A stretch of 64,000 bases of DNA from contig NW_023998414.1 in NCBI RefSeq assembly GCF_014805625.2, positions 2,739,445-2,803,444 on the forward strand, given 5' to 3'. Both the position numbers and the translations under genes were made by a program. The notes beneath the pieces were generated by a model. That model made no database searches, had not been told where the DNA came from, and was given only the letters and a program-made list of their open reading frames with translations. Shown piece by piece: positions 26,601 to 37,239 of this stretch (position 1 is its first letter; each line of letters starts with the position of its first letter). The DNA comes from Glossina fuscipes. Its lineage: Eukaryota > Arthropoda > Insecta > Diptera > Glossinidae.

Positions 26601-29408
26601 AAAAACAACAACAACAAAAATCAACAAATAATATAAAACGAAACACATGAAATTAAAAAAAAAAAAAAAAAAAAAAGAAAAAAAAACATTGCGCGCTAAC
26701 GAGTAGTAATATGGTGTGGAATAAGGAGCGTAGCTAACGAAAGGGAAAACTCTTTTAGTCATCTCTCAACTTACATTATCTACCCATTATTTATTAAGAA
26801 CAATTCCTATTATCATTTATAAATTTCACTTAACTAATATACATCCCTTGTCCCAATAACCGGGGCACTTTAATACTGATTTTTAAAAAAATCACTCACT
26901 ATTGGTTACTTATTACACGTTTTCGTGCAGCTTGTGCTAAATTTTCGCCAGCCTAACCCTTCTCCACCACAGACTAACAACAAGGGAAAGTCAGTGAAAT
27001 AATTTAGGGTCCTAGACCGATATAGTATTAATGGTGTTTGTGTTATCTTCTAAGAATTCCTTAAATTTGTTCTTTCTGCTTAGCAACGTGTATATTTTCT
27101 TCTTAAGTTTTAAAATTACGAATGATTATCAAGCAGAATCTGTTCCCCAACTTCACTATTATAATAAAAAGATTTTTTATAAACAACATCAACCGCTTTT
27201 TCTTATTACTTTTCGTAGAATGTGTTCCGTAATACAATAAATTGTAATGGTCTATATATATATTCTAATCTCATCTTGGCCGTTTGCCCGTCGGAGTTTG
27301 AAAACTTTCGACAACGAACGCTACACCGTAGTACATAAAAATTTACCACCTATATAGGTATATAGGTATATCCGAGAGCTACATTAAAGTGTAATTGACC
27401 ATGTGACAGACCCCTATTTAGCAATACATTTTACGATACTAATGCATTGATGTGTGCTCTCCCTAACTGTAACTATAATTTCAAATTTGTTTGTTAATGT
27501 TTCATCTAATTTGCATAAGTTTTCTTAAGTTTAAATATAAAAAAATTTCTATGTATTTGCTTTTTATTTAATATTTTAAACTAGCTTGCAGCAAGTCTTT
27601 CGTTTATATGTCTTAATAAGCAGTACTTTATCTGTAGATTTTGGTCTAAGACGAGAACTGAATCTAGTGCGTTAAATGCCAACAATTTTTTTCCAAAATT
27701 TTTTATAGTTAGTTTCACATCGAGGTTGCAAATAAATCATGCTCTCTGTCGTAAAGCATTAATTAATTAAGACCATGGGAATACAGTAGTGATTTAATTG
27801 AGAGTTTGATTTAAAAAAAATTGTAAAAAGTACTTTATAAAAATTTTGTTAAGATTCTGAAATATTAAAATATTGTAAATGATTGCATCATTACGGATTC
27901 AATGATATTAGTTGGTAATCAACACATATACCCTATCTGAGCTGATCTACATCTCTCTTCTCTCTTGCAGTATTAACACATAAAATACTATTTAAACTGC
28001 AAAAGAAGATTTTCTGTTTTTTATATACAGTCCAAGCTGTGCTCTTTTTTTATAGAATTATCCAAAAGTAGTAAATTCTTCTTCTCTTATACTATACATC
28101 ATTTGTCCTTATCGTTTATACTATTCCATATATTTATTCCAAATTTTTTTTTCAATCACCCTTAAGTAACCCCCATTCATAAAGAACGCCACTGCTAGTA
28201 TATTTTTATTTTGTTTTTCATACAAAAGAGTTCTTTTTCATTTTCATTTTCTTATTCTTATTTTTTTTTTTTTATTTATTTATTTTTTTTTTTTTTGTGC
28301 CGTTTATTATGGTAAAGGCTATATAGAGGATGGGAAGAACGGACTGTATGTGTAAAACTGTGAAAATTGAAAAAATTTAAAGAACTGAATTTATAGAAAA
28401 AAATTTAATTATAAATATGAAATTAAATAAAGCTTTAACTCAATGTTAATAATATATATTACCTTTATCAGATACAAAAAACAATATTTGATATTTTTTT
28501 TAATGTAACAAACACTTGTCGCTTTACCAGGTTTTTTTTTTTTTCTATTGGGTTTTTTTTTTCTTTTTTTGCCTTACAATAACAGACAACACACTCAAAC
28601 CGCACCGTATAACATAAACACTCTTAATATCCTTTAAATGTAGAAGCAGCAAGAAAAAAAGCCTAACCAACAACCCTTGTTAAGTAATACAAAATATTGC
28701 TTAAGAACACAGTGATAAATTAACTCTGTTCAGAGTATAGAGTATAACAGTTATATGTTATAATTTCACTCTCTTGCGAGTATTTAATACACGCTCTTTT
28801 TTCCTCTCCGCAAAATCCTATGTGTATATATATAAAACAGAGTTGCACTTTTTTTTTTATATATTTGACTGTACTAAACTGTGTGAGAAAAAGCTGAAAC
28901 CGAACTATTTAAGTTAGGAAAAGAATTCCTGTCGTATATGTTTCATTGTGTGCGTGCATAAACGGTCGTTTTTCTATCTAATACACAACAACAACAGCAA
29001 CAACAACAACAACAACTGCTACTACTACTACTACTATTACTGTTAATAGTTGAATTGTAAAAAAATTCACGCACCCTTTTCGGTTGTATAGTTGAAATGG
29101 TGTTAGAGCTAATGAAAAATCTATGGGGGGAAACTAAATAGTACAACTGCGTTGCTTGCCTACCTACCTGCTGATGCTACTGTGCTTAGTTTATATAGTA
29201 AGGAGAAAATCAATAAAAACAACAAAATACACATTTTCACTGCAAAAACAAACCCCATCATAAAAAAGACGCGCGCAAATTGTTATTTTTCCCCCCAATA
29301 AGTACAAGAATTTTCTAACCAAAAAAACAAAAAAAGAAAAAAAATTGTGCAAAATGTTATAAAACTTACCGCTGCTGGTTGGAAACACAATCTACAAATG
29401 CTTTCCAT
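16437..29408 (-). CDS. Nine-finger C2H2 zinc-finger protein with alternative C-termini (whole gene, nine exons)
   Basis: Predicted nuclear DNA-binding protein. The model joins 29408-29370, 26076-25783, 23910-23806, 21055-20923, 20811-20717, 20626-20157, 20011-19812, 16754-16726 and 16625-16437 (517 aa). Reading through exon 7 to the TAA at 19785-19783 gives 454 aa instead. Every junction has GT-AG ends and compatible phase. Residue layout: Cys-x2-Cys at 5-8 and 25-28; Ala-rich then Gln-rich segment to 111; basic exon 112-146; fingers at about 157-177, 185-205, 213-233, 241-263, 271-291, 299-320, 328-348, 355-375 and 383-406; nuclear localisation-like PPPKRSKK at 412-419; AT-hook-like RGRPPK from 446; Gln-rich tail 475-498. 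TGERPFV-type linkers join several fingers. The start is the only ATG that precedes the ICRLC motif and lies next to a GTAAGT donor. The splice model was made by hand and needs transcript support. I do not recognise the orthologue, so no symbol is given. Confidence 0.88.
16726..16754 (-). CDS. Exon 8: 29-nt microexon encoding an AT-hook-like motif
   Basis: The acceptor is CCATTTTATTAG and the donor is AAG|GTAATT. With the single C left over from exon 7 the product reads [10 protein letters not shown], containing the RGRP core of AT-hook motifs (HMGA-type), which bind the minor groove of AT-rich DNA. The phases fit only this way: 1 in, 0 out. The exon is invisible as an open reading frame because of its size. 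Splicing to it is inferred from sequence only. Confidence 0.72.
16755..19811 (-). other. Intron 7 (3.06 kb), used only by the long form
   Basis: Very AT-rich. It holds (TA)n at 19449-19512 and a (CTA)n run at 17880-17899. Its first 29 bases are coding in the short form. I see no other exon. Confidence 0.6.
19449..19512. repeat. (TA)n microsatellite in intron 7
   Basis: Two (TA) runs separated by an acctat triplication, followed by further TATG-rich sequence to about 19630. Confidence 0.9.
19783..20011 (-). CDS. Exon 7: finger 9, NLS-like motif; short-form end or internal donor
   Basis: The acceptor is TGTTTACAG. Finger 9 is CPVPNC...[10 protein letters not shown], again with a Cys-x4-Cys start. 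It is followed by PPPKRSKK and a Pro/Gln-rich stretch ending SLQHAPQ. Two outcomes are possible. Reading on gives RMFVKEEDN and a TAA at 19785-19783. Alternatively the donor CAAC|GTATGT at 19812/19811 leaves phase 1 and joins the 29-nt microexon. The short tail contains VKEE, matching the SUMO consensus (hydrophobic-K-x-E). A candidate AATAAA for the short form lies at 19582-19577 on the minus strand. Confidence 0.9.
20157..20626 (-). CDS. Exon 6: fingers 3 (helix) to 8
   Basis: A 470-nt exon, the largest. It starts [19 protein letters not shown] and encodes fingers 4 to 8. Finger 4 has a Cys-x4-Cys start (CIEPEC) and finger 6 has one extra residue before its aromatic position. Helices are strongly alike: [24 protein letters not shown]. 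The exon ends in phase 2 within GGC AG|GTGCTG, and the Arg codon is completed by exon 7. The downstream intron is 145 nt. Confidence 0.95.
20717..20811 (-). CDS. Exon 5: rest of finger 2 and start of finger 3
   Basis: Begins in phase 1 after CACTTTTAG and reads [15 protein letters not shown], then [17 protein letters not shown]. It ends in phase 0 at CAA|GTAAGA. Finger 3 is therefore split inside its recognition helix, and exon 6 supplies ITNLNNH. The intron on either side is about 100 nt, a normal fly small intron. Confidence 0.92.
20923..21055 (-). CDS. Exon 4: zinc finger 1 and start of finger 2
   Basis: The acceptor is AATTTTTTAG. The first codon is GTG (Val), so this exon does not contain a translation start. 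It reads [14 protein letters not shown] and carries finger 1 (CPLC...HIRNH) and the first Cys pair of finger 2 (CTYC). It ends in phase 1 at AAAG|GTAAGG. The Gly codon of finger 2 is completed by exon 5. Confidence 0.9.
21640..21970 (+). mobile_element. Mariner transposase N-terminal fragment in intron 3, decayed
   Basis: The plus-strand translation shows [12 protein letters not shown], then [16 protein letters not shown] and [16 protein letters not shown] (21775-21865). After a frameshift it reads [13 protein letters not shown] and TIARSLKEI (21893-21958). These are the helix-turn-helix DNA-binding region of mariner transposases (RFxSGDxSLEDKxRSGRP; LAxxFNVNQSTIxRxLKEIG). It is inserted opposite to the host gene and has stops and frameshifts. 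Confidence 0.75.
22655..22765. repeat. CT-rich microsatellite
   Basis: Runs of TTTC, TC and TTTCTTTC. The host gene's transcript would carry GA-rich sequence here, within intron 3. Confidence 0.95.
23587..23643. repeat. Poly-A then (TA)n block
   Basis: About 30 A followed by about 12 TA repeats. It may mark the 3' end of a retroposed sequence, but no body is identifiable. Confidence 0.8.
23806..23910 (-). CDS. Exon 3: 35-residue basic exon, symmetric in phase
   Basis: Thirty-five codons beginning [16 protein letters not shown] and ending [11 protein letters not shown]. The acceptor is ATAATCGCAG and the donor is GAT|GTACAT. Both boundaries are phase 0, matching exon 2 and exon 4, so it could be skipped without shifting the frame. 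It is a small GC-rich island in very AT-rich sequence. The Arg/Lys-rich first half could be a nuclear localisation or DNA-backbone contact segment, and the second half is predicted helical. The donor is weaker than the others. A second AG six bases into the exon could give a product lacking PQ. Confidence 0.65.
23911..25782 (-). other. Intron 2 (1.9 kb)
   Basis: No coding exon seen. It includes a GAACT pentamer run at about 24350-24390 and a motif at 24205-24225 (ttcggccgtaagccgaa) that is an imperfect palindrome. Confidence 0.6.
25783..26076 (-). CDS. Exon 2: second Cys pair, Ala-rich and Gln-rich linker
   Basis: Ninety-eight codons, phase 0 at both ends. The acceptor is CCGGTTCTTTGCAG and the donor is GAG|GTAAGT. 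It opens [15 protein letters not shown], whose Cys-x2-Cys completes the N-terminal four-cysteine set. An Ala/Val/Thr-rich stretch follows, then a short Gln run (six Q in a row) and an acidic end, NTEESEE. Third-position GC is visibly higher than in the surrounding intron. Low-complexity Ala and Gln tracts are typical of fly transcription factors and probably act as flexible or activation segments. Confidence 0.85.
26077..29369 (-). other. Intron 1 (3.3 kb)
   Basis: AT-rich, with poly-T/A tracts and a CAA/CTA trinucleotide run at about 28986-29040. I saw no stretch with the Cys pattern or hydrophobic spacing of a ZAD exon, although one of about 60-130 nt could hide here. Confidence 0.7.
29370..29408 (-). 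CDS. Exon 1: start codon and N-terminal Cys-x2-Cys
   Basis: Thirteen codons, [13 protein letters not shown], followed by the consensus donor GTAAGT (phase 0). The ICRLC motif is the usual opening of the zinc-finger-associated domain (ZAD) of insect C2H2 proteins. The ATG sits in the context GGACATGG. The partner cysteine pair lies at the start of exon 2 (CVKC). The intervening spacing is only 16 residues, shorter than a standard ZAD, so either the domain is reduced or a further exon in the 3.3 kb intron was missed. Confidence 0.75.
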
Positions 29409-29501
29409 GTCCTTTTTGAACAATGAGCAGAAATTTAAAAATTCCAAATTTCGCACAAATCATATAGAATCTCGTGTGTCTAAAACAACGCCATAACTAT
29501 T

Positions 29502-29539
29502 CCCGGTGTTACGTTAAGTGTTCGGCTTTCAACACCGGG
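29502..29539 (-). promoter_or_regulatory. Inverted repeat in the presumed 5' leader or promoter
   Basis: CCCGGTGTT at 29502-29510 and AACACCGGG at 29531-29539 form a perfect 9-bp inverted repeat with a 20-base spacer, about 95-130 bases upstream of the ATG. The sequence is unusually GC-rich for its surroundings. It could be a hairpin in the leader or a paired protein site. No TATA box is evident and the transcription start is unknown. Confidence 0.4.
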
Positions 29540-32500
29540 GGAGGTCTTGTGGTGTGAAACGAAAAAAAAAATTTACATAAAAAAATTCTTTTGCTTTTAC
29601 TATGCCCTTAATTGCAATTAAACGAACACAACATAAAAAATTTCGCACAATTCCTTATTATTTTTGGCCAGCAGAGCAACTTTTTTTTAGTTTTTTCATA
29701 ATTTCTTTTTTATTCTCTGAGATTTGACGTTTTGCTCGCTATGCTTGTCCCAACACGCTTTGCAACTTTAATAAATTTTTTCTAATTTCAATTTTTTTAA
29801 TTCGTTGTATAATTTTAGAATTTCTTTATGAATTCTTAAAAATTCTTTAATGGGTTTGTTTATGTTGAGCGTTTAGCATTTTTTTTTCTTTTTTTTTTTT
29901 TAATATTTGTTTGAAAAAACTTCTTGACTCTAATCAAAATAATAATTTTTTTTCTATGCATTACAGTACTGCCAAGTTGACGTAATTTGATATCGCTTTC
30001 GGGATTAAAAGTAATGTTAGGGGAAAGAATTCAACGAAAAAGCAGATTAGATAGGGATCAAAAAACTAAACCATACTAAATTATTATATAAAAATTTATA
30101 TTATAGTATATAAAATTTTGCTGGCCTCGCCTATCAATTGACTGCATTTCTCATTTTTTTTTTTTTTTTTCGAAAAAAACATATAAAACCATCAAATGAA
30201 TGAAATACGTTTAGCATTTTACGCAAGTGAAATATCCATAACAAAAAATCTGTAATAGCAGACAATAAGATTAATAGCTTCCGAATTCTCCTGTGGCTCC
30301 AAGGAAAAATTTTTATATGTTTAAACTCGTTTAATTATAAAGCAACTTACTGTTATTCGATTATTGTGTTTTAATTTTATTTCTCTGAGCAGTTTTGAGA
30401 CCTATGAGAAAATCTTATTTACATTTTTCCCTCAAAATATGTCTTTTCTTCTTCTCAAACAAATCATAAAAGTAGTTTAAAGTGGTATGATTTGACCGTT
30501 ATTGCATTTCTTGTATATATATAAAAAATGAAGTTTCTGAAAATAAATTCCTCAAACTGGATGTAGTTGGATTAGAAAGAAATACAGCTTATATAAGTAC
30601 AAAATATTTCCAGCTTATATTCAATGAAAGCGAATTGTAATTTGTTTTACGTTGTTCCCATAATATATTCGAATTCAATTATTTCAATTTTATATAACTT
30701 ATAATTTGGGATTTTCTGAGATAATCGGTAAAATTATCCCATACATAGGCAAATTTCATTAGCGTACTCTATTCTGCCAAAAATATTTCAATTCTCTTAA
30801 TCTATATAAAAGCAAAATGTTATTAACAGTTAAAGCAGTTGACAGTGCTGTAGTGTGAAAAAGAAAAAAAAAGAAAGCTATTTATTATAGAGAAAACGCG
30901 TTTTTAAATCTATAATATAAGTTTAGTCGAAGAAAGGAACTTCATCTTTTTACCAAACCCTAAGTAATATCACTAATTTCTTCTGAATTAGAAATAATTT
31001 GGAAGTTTGTGGGTAAGAAGGAAATAATTAATATTATATAAAATTTTTCACAACTTAAAAGAATATTCGTTAATATGAAAAATGGTTAAGTAAATACAAT
31101 TTTAACCATTCCATAATTATAATTACTTTTAACAGCTGTTCTCAGCTAAACATTGCCTGAACAAAAAAGTAAGTAATAAAAATTGAATATTTTATTATTT
31201 ACTTACTTAAAACATCACGCAAGCATAATAATCTCGGTATGCAACGTAAGCGTAAGTATCGTATAATCAAAACTCGTAAAGTGCGATCGGCAATAGTACT
31301 GACATATTAATAAGTTATTATTATTACGATATTATGCATTATATATAAAATAACTTCTGACCTATTGAAAGGCAAAACTCACTGCAAATCTTTTCAGAAC
31401 TATTTTTTTCATTAGTTTGAGTTCTTCTAGGTCCAAAAATAGTATTCTAGTTTCTCTGTATTCACGTTCATTTCAAAGTATTTAAAGTTGGTGTACGTTA
31501 ATCGTTACGAGCGTTGAACGATTCGCAGAGTATCGTCGTCGAGGAATTACAGGTTTAGTGAGAATTTTTTAATGCTAACAATGAATTCGGCCATATAGCG
31601 ATTTTCTTCCTGTTTACTTCTTTGTTTCGCAAAGTGTTAAGTGTAAAACGTACGATTCTGTCTCTCACAGATGTAGAAAGAACGAAGGAAAAGCATTTGA
31701 ACACATCTGGCTCTTTTAATGGGCCCGGGATGGCAGGCTAACAATAAAAAATTCATTATTATAAAAAGGAATGTCTATAACGCGTTTTAAAATTTTAAAC
31801 GCGTTTTTCTCGAAACACGATTTTTCAAATCGGCTTGCAGCATAACTTTTCCAATTTTCATTCTAATTTTGAAGGATACAACGATTGTAATGCCCAAAAG
31901 GAAAGTCCAGAGACTTCCCAGGTTATATACACTTGATATTCGATCAAGAACAAATGTTGAATCGATTTAAGCATATCGCAATGTCTGCGATAAATATTCC
32001 TCTAGCTGCAAAAATGAAGCTAACGGCTTCAAAGGCATTGAAGTTCCTGCACGCAGGTTGGTATTGAAAATGGGTCAAATCGGTCAAAGGACACGCTCAC
32101 AGCACCACGTAAACAGAGAACACCTTTGTTTTTCAAAAAGGAATATACAAATTTTCAAAGAAATTGAGTGTTTTTGGTACCAGTCGTCCCTTCCCGACAA
32201 AGTGAAAGGCTCCCTGCTACACACCAAAAGTTCTTTCGGAAGAAACTTCATTTCGTCACAGATGTGTGTTGCCGCGTTACCAATTCAAAAAAAGAAAATT
32301 ATTCTGAGATTAAATATATCGGCGCAATTGAACTTGAATAGTTATCTGACTTTTTGTACATAGTATTATACGTAAGTGGATGCCTAGAGGGTTCATCATC
32401 TTAGCATATACGCATTTCATCACTTTAATAGAATAGCGAACTAAAGGAAAGTAGAAGGCTGGTCGTCATATGTAATATGCGATCTTCGCTTTAATTACAC

Positions 32501-33177
32501 GACATGATAATAAGACTTCATGCCCAGCATAAGTGCAATATAACGGCAATTGGCCTCAAGATTGTAATTTCATAATGTTAAGTTGAGCAAATGTTCTTCA
32601 AAAAAAAGGGGGAAAAAAAAACAAAAATTATATTGATCAATGACTTCATCTTTATGAAAATCTTCACTTAAACTAACAAACGTATCCTGACGCTGTGTCC
32701 GGTCACCATTGATAAGACAACACTATACGCTTTCTTGTCATAGTGTTTATGACTTTGTATCTCAAATTTCATATTCCGGAGGAGTAGTCATCTCAATATC
32801 AAGTCTGCTGTACAAACTTTCTCATGATAAAAATAAATAATTGTTAAACATGTAAAACACATGCGCGATTTTGTTCAGAATACCGCATGTTTTGAAGTAT
32901 TAGATAAATGATTTCTAACATTTGCTTAATTCATATTCTATCAACGGTTTGCTGGCTAATATGCGATGCGCTGGATTTCTAACATCGAAATTTCTATGGC
33001 GGAAATGAACAAATCGAAAAGTAGCTGGCATAATGTCACTAGGTAAGGTTTCTTTATTATTAATTCAAAAATAAGTTTTTTAAAATATTCGTTTGTCTTA
33101 TGATTCAATGTAATTTTCCGACTTAAATGCTTGAATGCTTATGAGCTAGCCAAATATTTTCCCTAAATCGATCATTT

Positions 33178-33985
33178 TTATACCCTGCACCACTTGTGGT
33201 ACAACGATATGTTAAATTTGTGTCTGGATGACCGCATGCAACACCCAGATAGACTTGAGACAGACAGACGCACCTTTTATTACACTGATTGATGCAGTAT
33301 CATTTTCTGAATCGACTTAAGTTTGTCTTTGTGTCCGATGAATGTCCATGTATTTTTTTATTCAACCTACAAGTCGCGATTTTTAAGATATTTTGGTAAA
33401 ATTTTGTACAGCGACCTACTTTGTCTCAAGAATTAAGGAACACTGTTGAAAATGGTTCGAATCGGTCGATTTTTGTACAATAGTATTTCTTGGACTCCAC
33501 TCCACATTAGATTGTTCATGAATAGTATACCGTTCAGAGTAAAGTTGAATTTTTAATACTCTGTGATGAAAATTTATTTATGATAGTGATTTAGCAAAAA
33601 AATTAACAATACCGGAATTTGTATCACATAGGGGCATTTTTTAGATCCTAACATATATACAGGTTATCATATAAAGCAAGCCCTGGTATGGACAGAAAGT
33701 TTAATTTCTAGTTTTTTGTAACGGTAACTGAAAAATTTTATTAAACAATAGTATTTGTTATTATTCTGAATTAAGTTTGCAAAATTTGGTTAACGTCATG
33801 TAACATTTTGGGGATTCCTCTAATATACAGACTTTCATGGAAAGAAATTGCATGAAAATAATATGTAATTTTTGGTACATAGTTACCAAAATGAGTGAAT
33901 AAACGTACTAAGCAAAGTGATATATGGCGTCGAACGGTCGACCTTGCCCAATTATAATGTTTTTAATTGTTTTTGTATTTTAGTG
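33178..33985 (+). repeat. Family A near full-length copy (about 0.8 kb)
   Basis: The best-preserved left end: tataccctgcaccacttgtg at about 33179. Then come gagacagacagacgc, tgtctttgtgtccgatga, gatattttggtaaaatttt and gaaaatggttcgaatcggtc (33448). The right end signature is cgaacggtcgaccttgccca at 33932. No ORF. Confidence 0.65.
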
Positions 33986-34486
33986 CATCCTATGAATGAT
34001 TGGAAAATTAATACCGTTGATATCATACCCGATAGCAATCGAGTGTGACAGTATTTGAGCACAATTTTCCACTATCTCCACAATGCAATATTTCAAGTTT
34101 GCTGCTATAAGAGATTTCGTGTTAGTTGAAAACAAAAAGCGGTAAAAAAAATATTTTAAAAAAATATTTACTAAATTAAAATTTTTTTAATCACTAATTG
34201 GTTTTTGTCCTATACTTTTAAACTTTCTGTGTTTGAGCTTTAACTTTCTAGCCTGACTTTATTTTCTTTTTGCTTCTTTTTATTTATATTTGTTTGCTCA
34301 TTGCACGTACTTGCTCTCTTCTTCTTCTTCTTCTTCTGTGACTTAGCAAATCAACAGCCGATGATTCACTGTGTTGAGAAAAAAAAAAGAAAAAATTCTC
34401 TTCGAAAAAAATTCTTTCGATTGTGTATATATGTGATGTTTAGTTTTTCATCGTAGAAATACATTCCACAAAAATTTTCCGCTGTC

Positions 34487-34502
34487 TGTCTCTCTCTCCC
34501 TC

Positions 34503-34562
<60 letters not shown>
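34487..34562. repeat. (TC)n microsatellite
   Basis: About 70 bases of TC with three interruptions. Confidence 0.97.
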
Positions 34563-34566
<4 letters not shown>

Positions 34567-36002
34567 TCTCTGCTAAGCATACCCATAAATCTGCAGAGGG
34601 ATTGAGTTTTTTTTATGTCTACTATGATAGCAGGTATACTTTCCAAAATTAGGACCTATGTAGGAACAGAATTTGTGAAAATAGATTTGAGATAGACACT
34701 GAATGGCCATCTGCTTCTTTCGTATTCTTTTTATATCCACCATTGGAAGATAGTCATTTTTTCCATAATGTATGTAACGCGAAAAAGAAATGTTCACAGG
34801 CCCTATTAAGTGTATATATTCTTGGTCGGCGTAAAATTCTGAGTTGATTTATCGATTTATGAAAATGTCGACTTCAAATTCGGTAGAAATATTTGAAGTT
34901 TCCGCAGGCAGGTTGGTATTGAGAATGAAGCAAATAATCACTTTCTTCTTCATAATACTAGCGATATGGATATCAAATAAAAGAACTTGGAGAGTAGAAC
35001 GCGAAAAACATAGTGGTGGGTATACAAGATTCGGCCCACGCCAAACATAACTTTCTTACTTGTTGATTCTAAAAGTTTTTTCTTCTTTTCAAAGAGTTCT
35101 GATCATCAGAATGCATAGCAGTAAGCTATGAATGCTCATGAAGAAAAAGAACAAGCATTTGTTGTTTTTTGTTTTACAAAATTTCAAAAGAAATTTTGTA
35201 ACAATTATTTCACGAAATGATGAGAAAAGAAAGCGAAGGTAATAATTTAAAATGTATATTGGTTGTTACGAACAGCGAACAGGTAGAAAAGAAAGGGATA
35301 AAGTAGGCAATGAAGAGTAAATAGTTGTTTTATAACTTACGTCAAACAAAACATCATCTCGATCCGCTAATCGGTATGCGCGTGCGCATTAAAAATTATC
35401 CAACGACTTTCTATGAGTAATGAAAACGCTTTCATTTCTTAGTAAATTTATTTAATAAATCAGTTGCATTTTGCTGACTTCAGGTCGGTATCACAAAAAG
35501 CTGATACAATAAATACAAGAATTGAAAATTGATGTCTACAAGAGAGGCAGTGCAAATAACTTGTCGCTCGATTTTATAGACGATGAACGTGAACTTAGTT
35601 TATTTTTAAACTTTCGAGAATGTATATCCGAACATGTTGAACTTTCTTATTTTCTTTCGCGGAACCACTATAGATGAGGATTCGAAAATTATCTAAACTA
35701 GCTCATGCGGAGGCGAAACACAATCATTTCATTGGCTAGCGGCAGTCTGGCAGAGTGCAAACTTTCCATAAACTCGTTGGCTCCAAATTTTGCCAACTGA
35801 ATTTTGAGTCAATACAACGATTTTTGCTCAGCTGCAGACTTACTAGTGAAACAAACAAAACATTTGCATTTGATAAGAAAAGTTTTTATCTATTATTGTG
35901 ATAGATTATTTATTTATATTTATTTCTTTATTTTTAATTCGCTATAAAACTGCATTTAACACATCTCAAGTTAACGTTTTTGATCATTCCATAATAATAC
36001 TC

Positions 36003-36267
36003 GTTGTGATCATTATTATGTAACTCTGAGTTCGCTTAAATATGAGAAAAGTAGATTGCATCCCTGTGATTGGTCATAGGTTCGGATTTTGTTGTGATCA
36101 TTGCTGTATAATTCTGAGTTCGTCTAAATACGAGAAAAGTGGATAGCATCCCTGTTCTTGGTCATACCTTCGCATTCTGTTATGATCATTGTTATATAAC
36201 TCTGAGATCGTTTAAATATGAGAAAAGTATATAACATCTCTGTTATTTGTCATACTTTCGCATTCTG
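36003..36267 (+). repeat. Three tandem copies of an 88-bp unit
   Basis: Units begin at 36003, 36091 and 36179, exactly 88 apart, each starting gttgtgatcatt or gttatgatcatt. All share taactctgag-like, taaatatgagaaaagt-like and ggtcata-like segments. The units differ at scattered positions, so the array is not recent. No similar unit was seen elsewhere in the window. Confidence 0.85.
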
Positions 36268-36630
36268 AAACAACTAAATGACAAGATGTTCCAACATTTT
36301 GTACAAAATTCAAACGGAGAGAATTTCGCGGACTTTTTCGGCGTTCTTATGATCAATAACAGTAGTAACGCTGTTAATTATCAGACATTTGCTCTTTCAT
36401 TCTCATTCATTATTTGTGTGGGCAAAAAAAAACCTTAGAAAAACAATTATTTGTTTATGAGCTGATATAATTACGGTGAAATGATTTGGATTTCCCGAAT
36501 GTATATTAATCAGAAACTTTTTAGTTTGAATAAAAATGTTGTTCAGTTGATAAAACAATTGGCAAAACAAAGTTTCTTAATAAATTGTATAAATTTACTT
36601 TCTCTATGCCAATAATATTAATTATATATA

Positions 36631-37090
36631 CAGTAGCCCAATAAAGTCTACATATAGTATGAAAAATGTGTTAGGTCATTTAAAACGACTTTGCGGTTTT
36701 TTCCATGAGGTGATGTTAATGCTTATATATCGGGCGAAAATCATACGATTGTCTCAAACGAACATATGCTTAGAACGTAACATTTCAGCCTAAATTTTTT
36801 GTGAAGATAGTTTTCTAATACTTTGCTCGTGTAAAAATTTATATTGATTTGAAAATGGACGAAATATCTGAAGAAATACGCTAAACATCAGCCGCATAAC
36901 AGTTTGGAATCGTTTAAAAAGGCCAGACTACAAAAAGGAGCTTGAGACAGCGGAAAAACCCGCAAAGACTTTTTATATGACCCATGTAAACAATAGATAA
37001 TCAAGAGCGCGGGAACTTAGCTATACTAGCTCGTGGTATTACTTAATTGAAAAGTTTATTACAGGAATTGCGTGTTCTTGTCTGCGTCGA
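36631..37090 (+). mobile_element. Tc1-like element, left end and N-terminal transposase remnant
   Basis: Starts after TA at cagtagcccaataaagtcta, of the form of Tc1-type terminal repeats (TA|CAGT...). About 220 bases in, an open segment begins MDEISEEIR (36855). Further on a KPAKTFYMTHVNNR-stop-SRAREL segment resembles the GRPKKTT...DDRxIxR part of Tc1 DNA-binding domains. The right terminal repeat was not found, so the copy is truncated, perhaps by the family A copy that starts near 37240. Confidence 0.5.
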
Positions 37091-37239
37091 AGTATTTATA
37101 TTAGTTTAGTATGTATATTAGTTTAGTTAAAAAAGTGGCAGTAACCAGAGCAGGAAGCAGATGTTAGAAAAAGAAAAAGAACCAAGCAATTGAAACAAAA
37201 ACAATTGATTCCATTGGTACAGTTATAATGTTAATAAAT

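Larger units (their letters stand above)
29409..36002. other. Upstream region of the zinc-finger gene, non-coding
   Basis: Includes the presumed promoter, A/T tracts, family B pieces (31910-32180, 34800-35065), a family A copy (33178-33985) and a (TC)n tract. No open frame resembles a known protein. Confidence 0.55.

Noticed and set aside
28943..29146. Frame with Ser and Cys runs in intron 1
   Set aside because: Translation of a CAA/CTA trinucleotide microsatellite.
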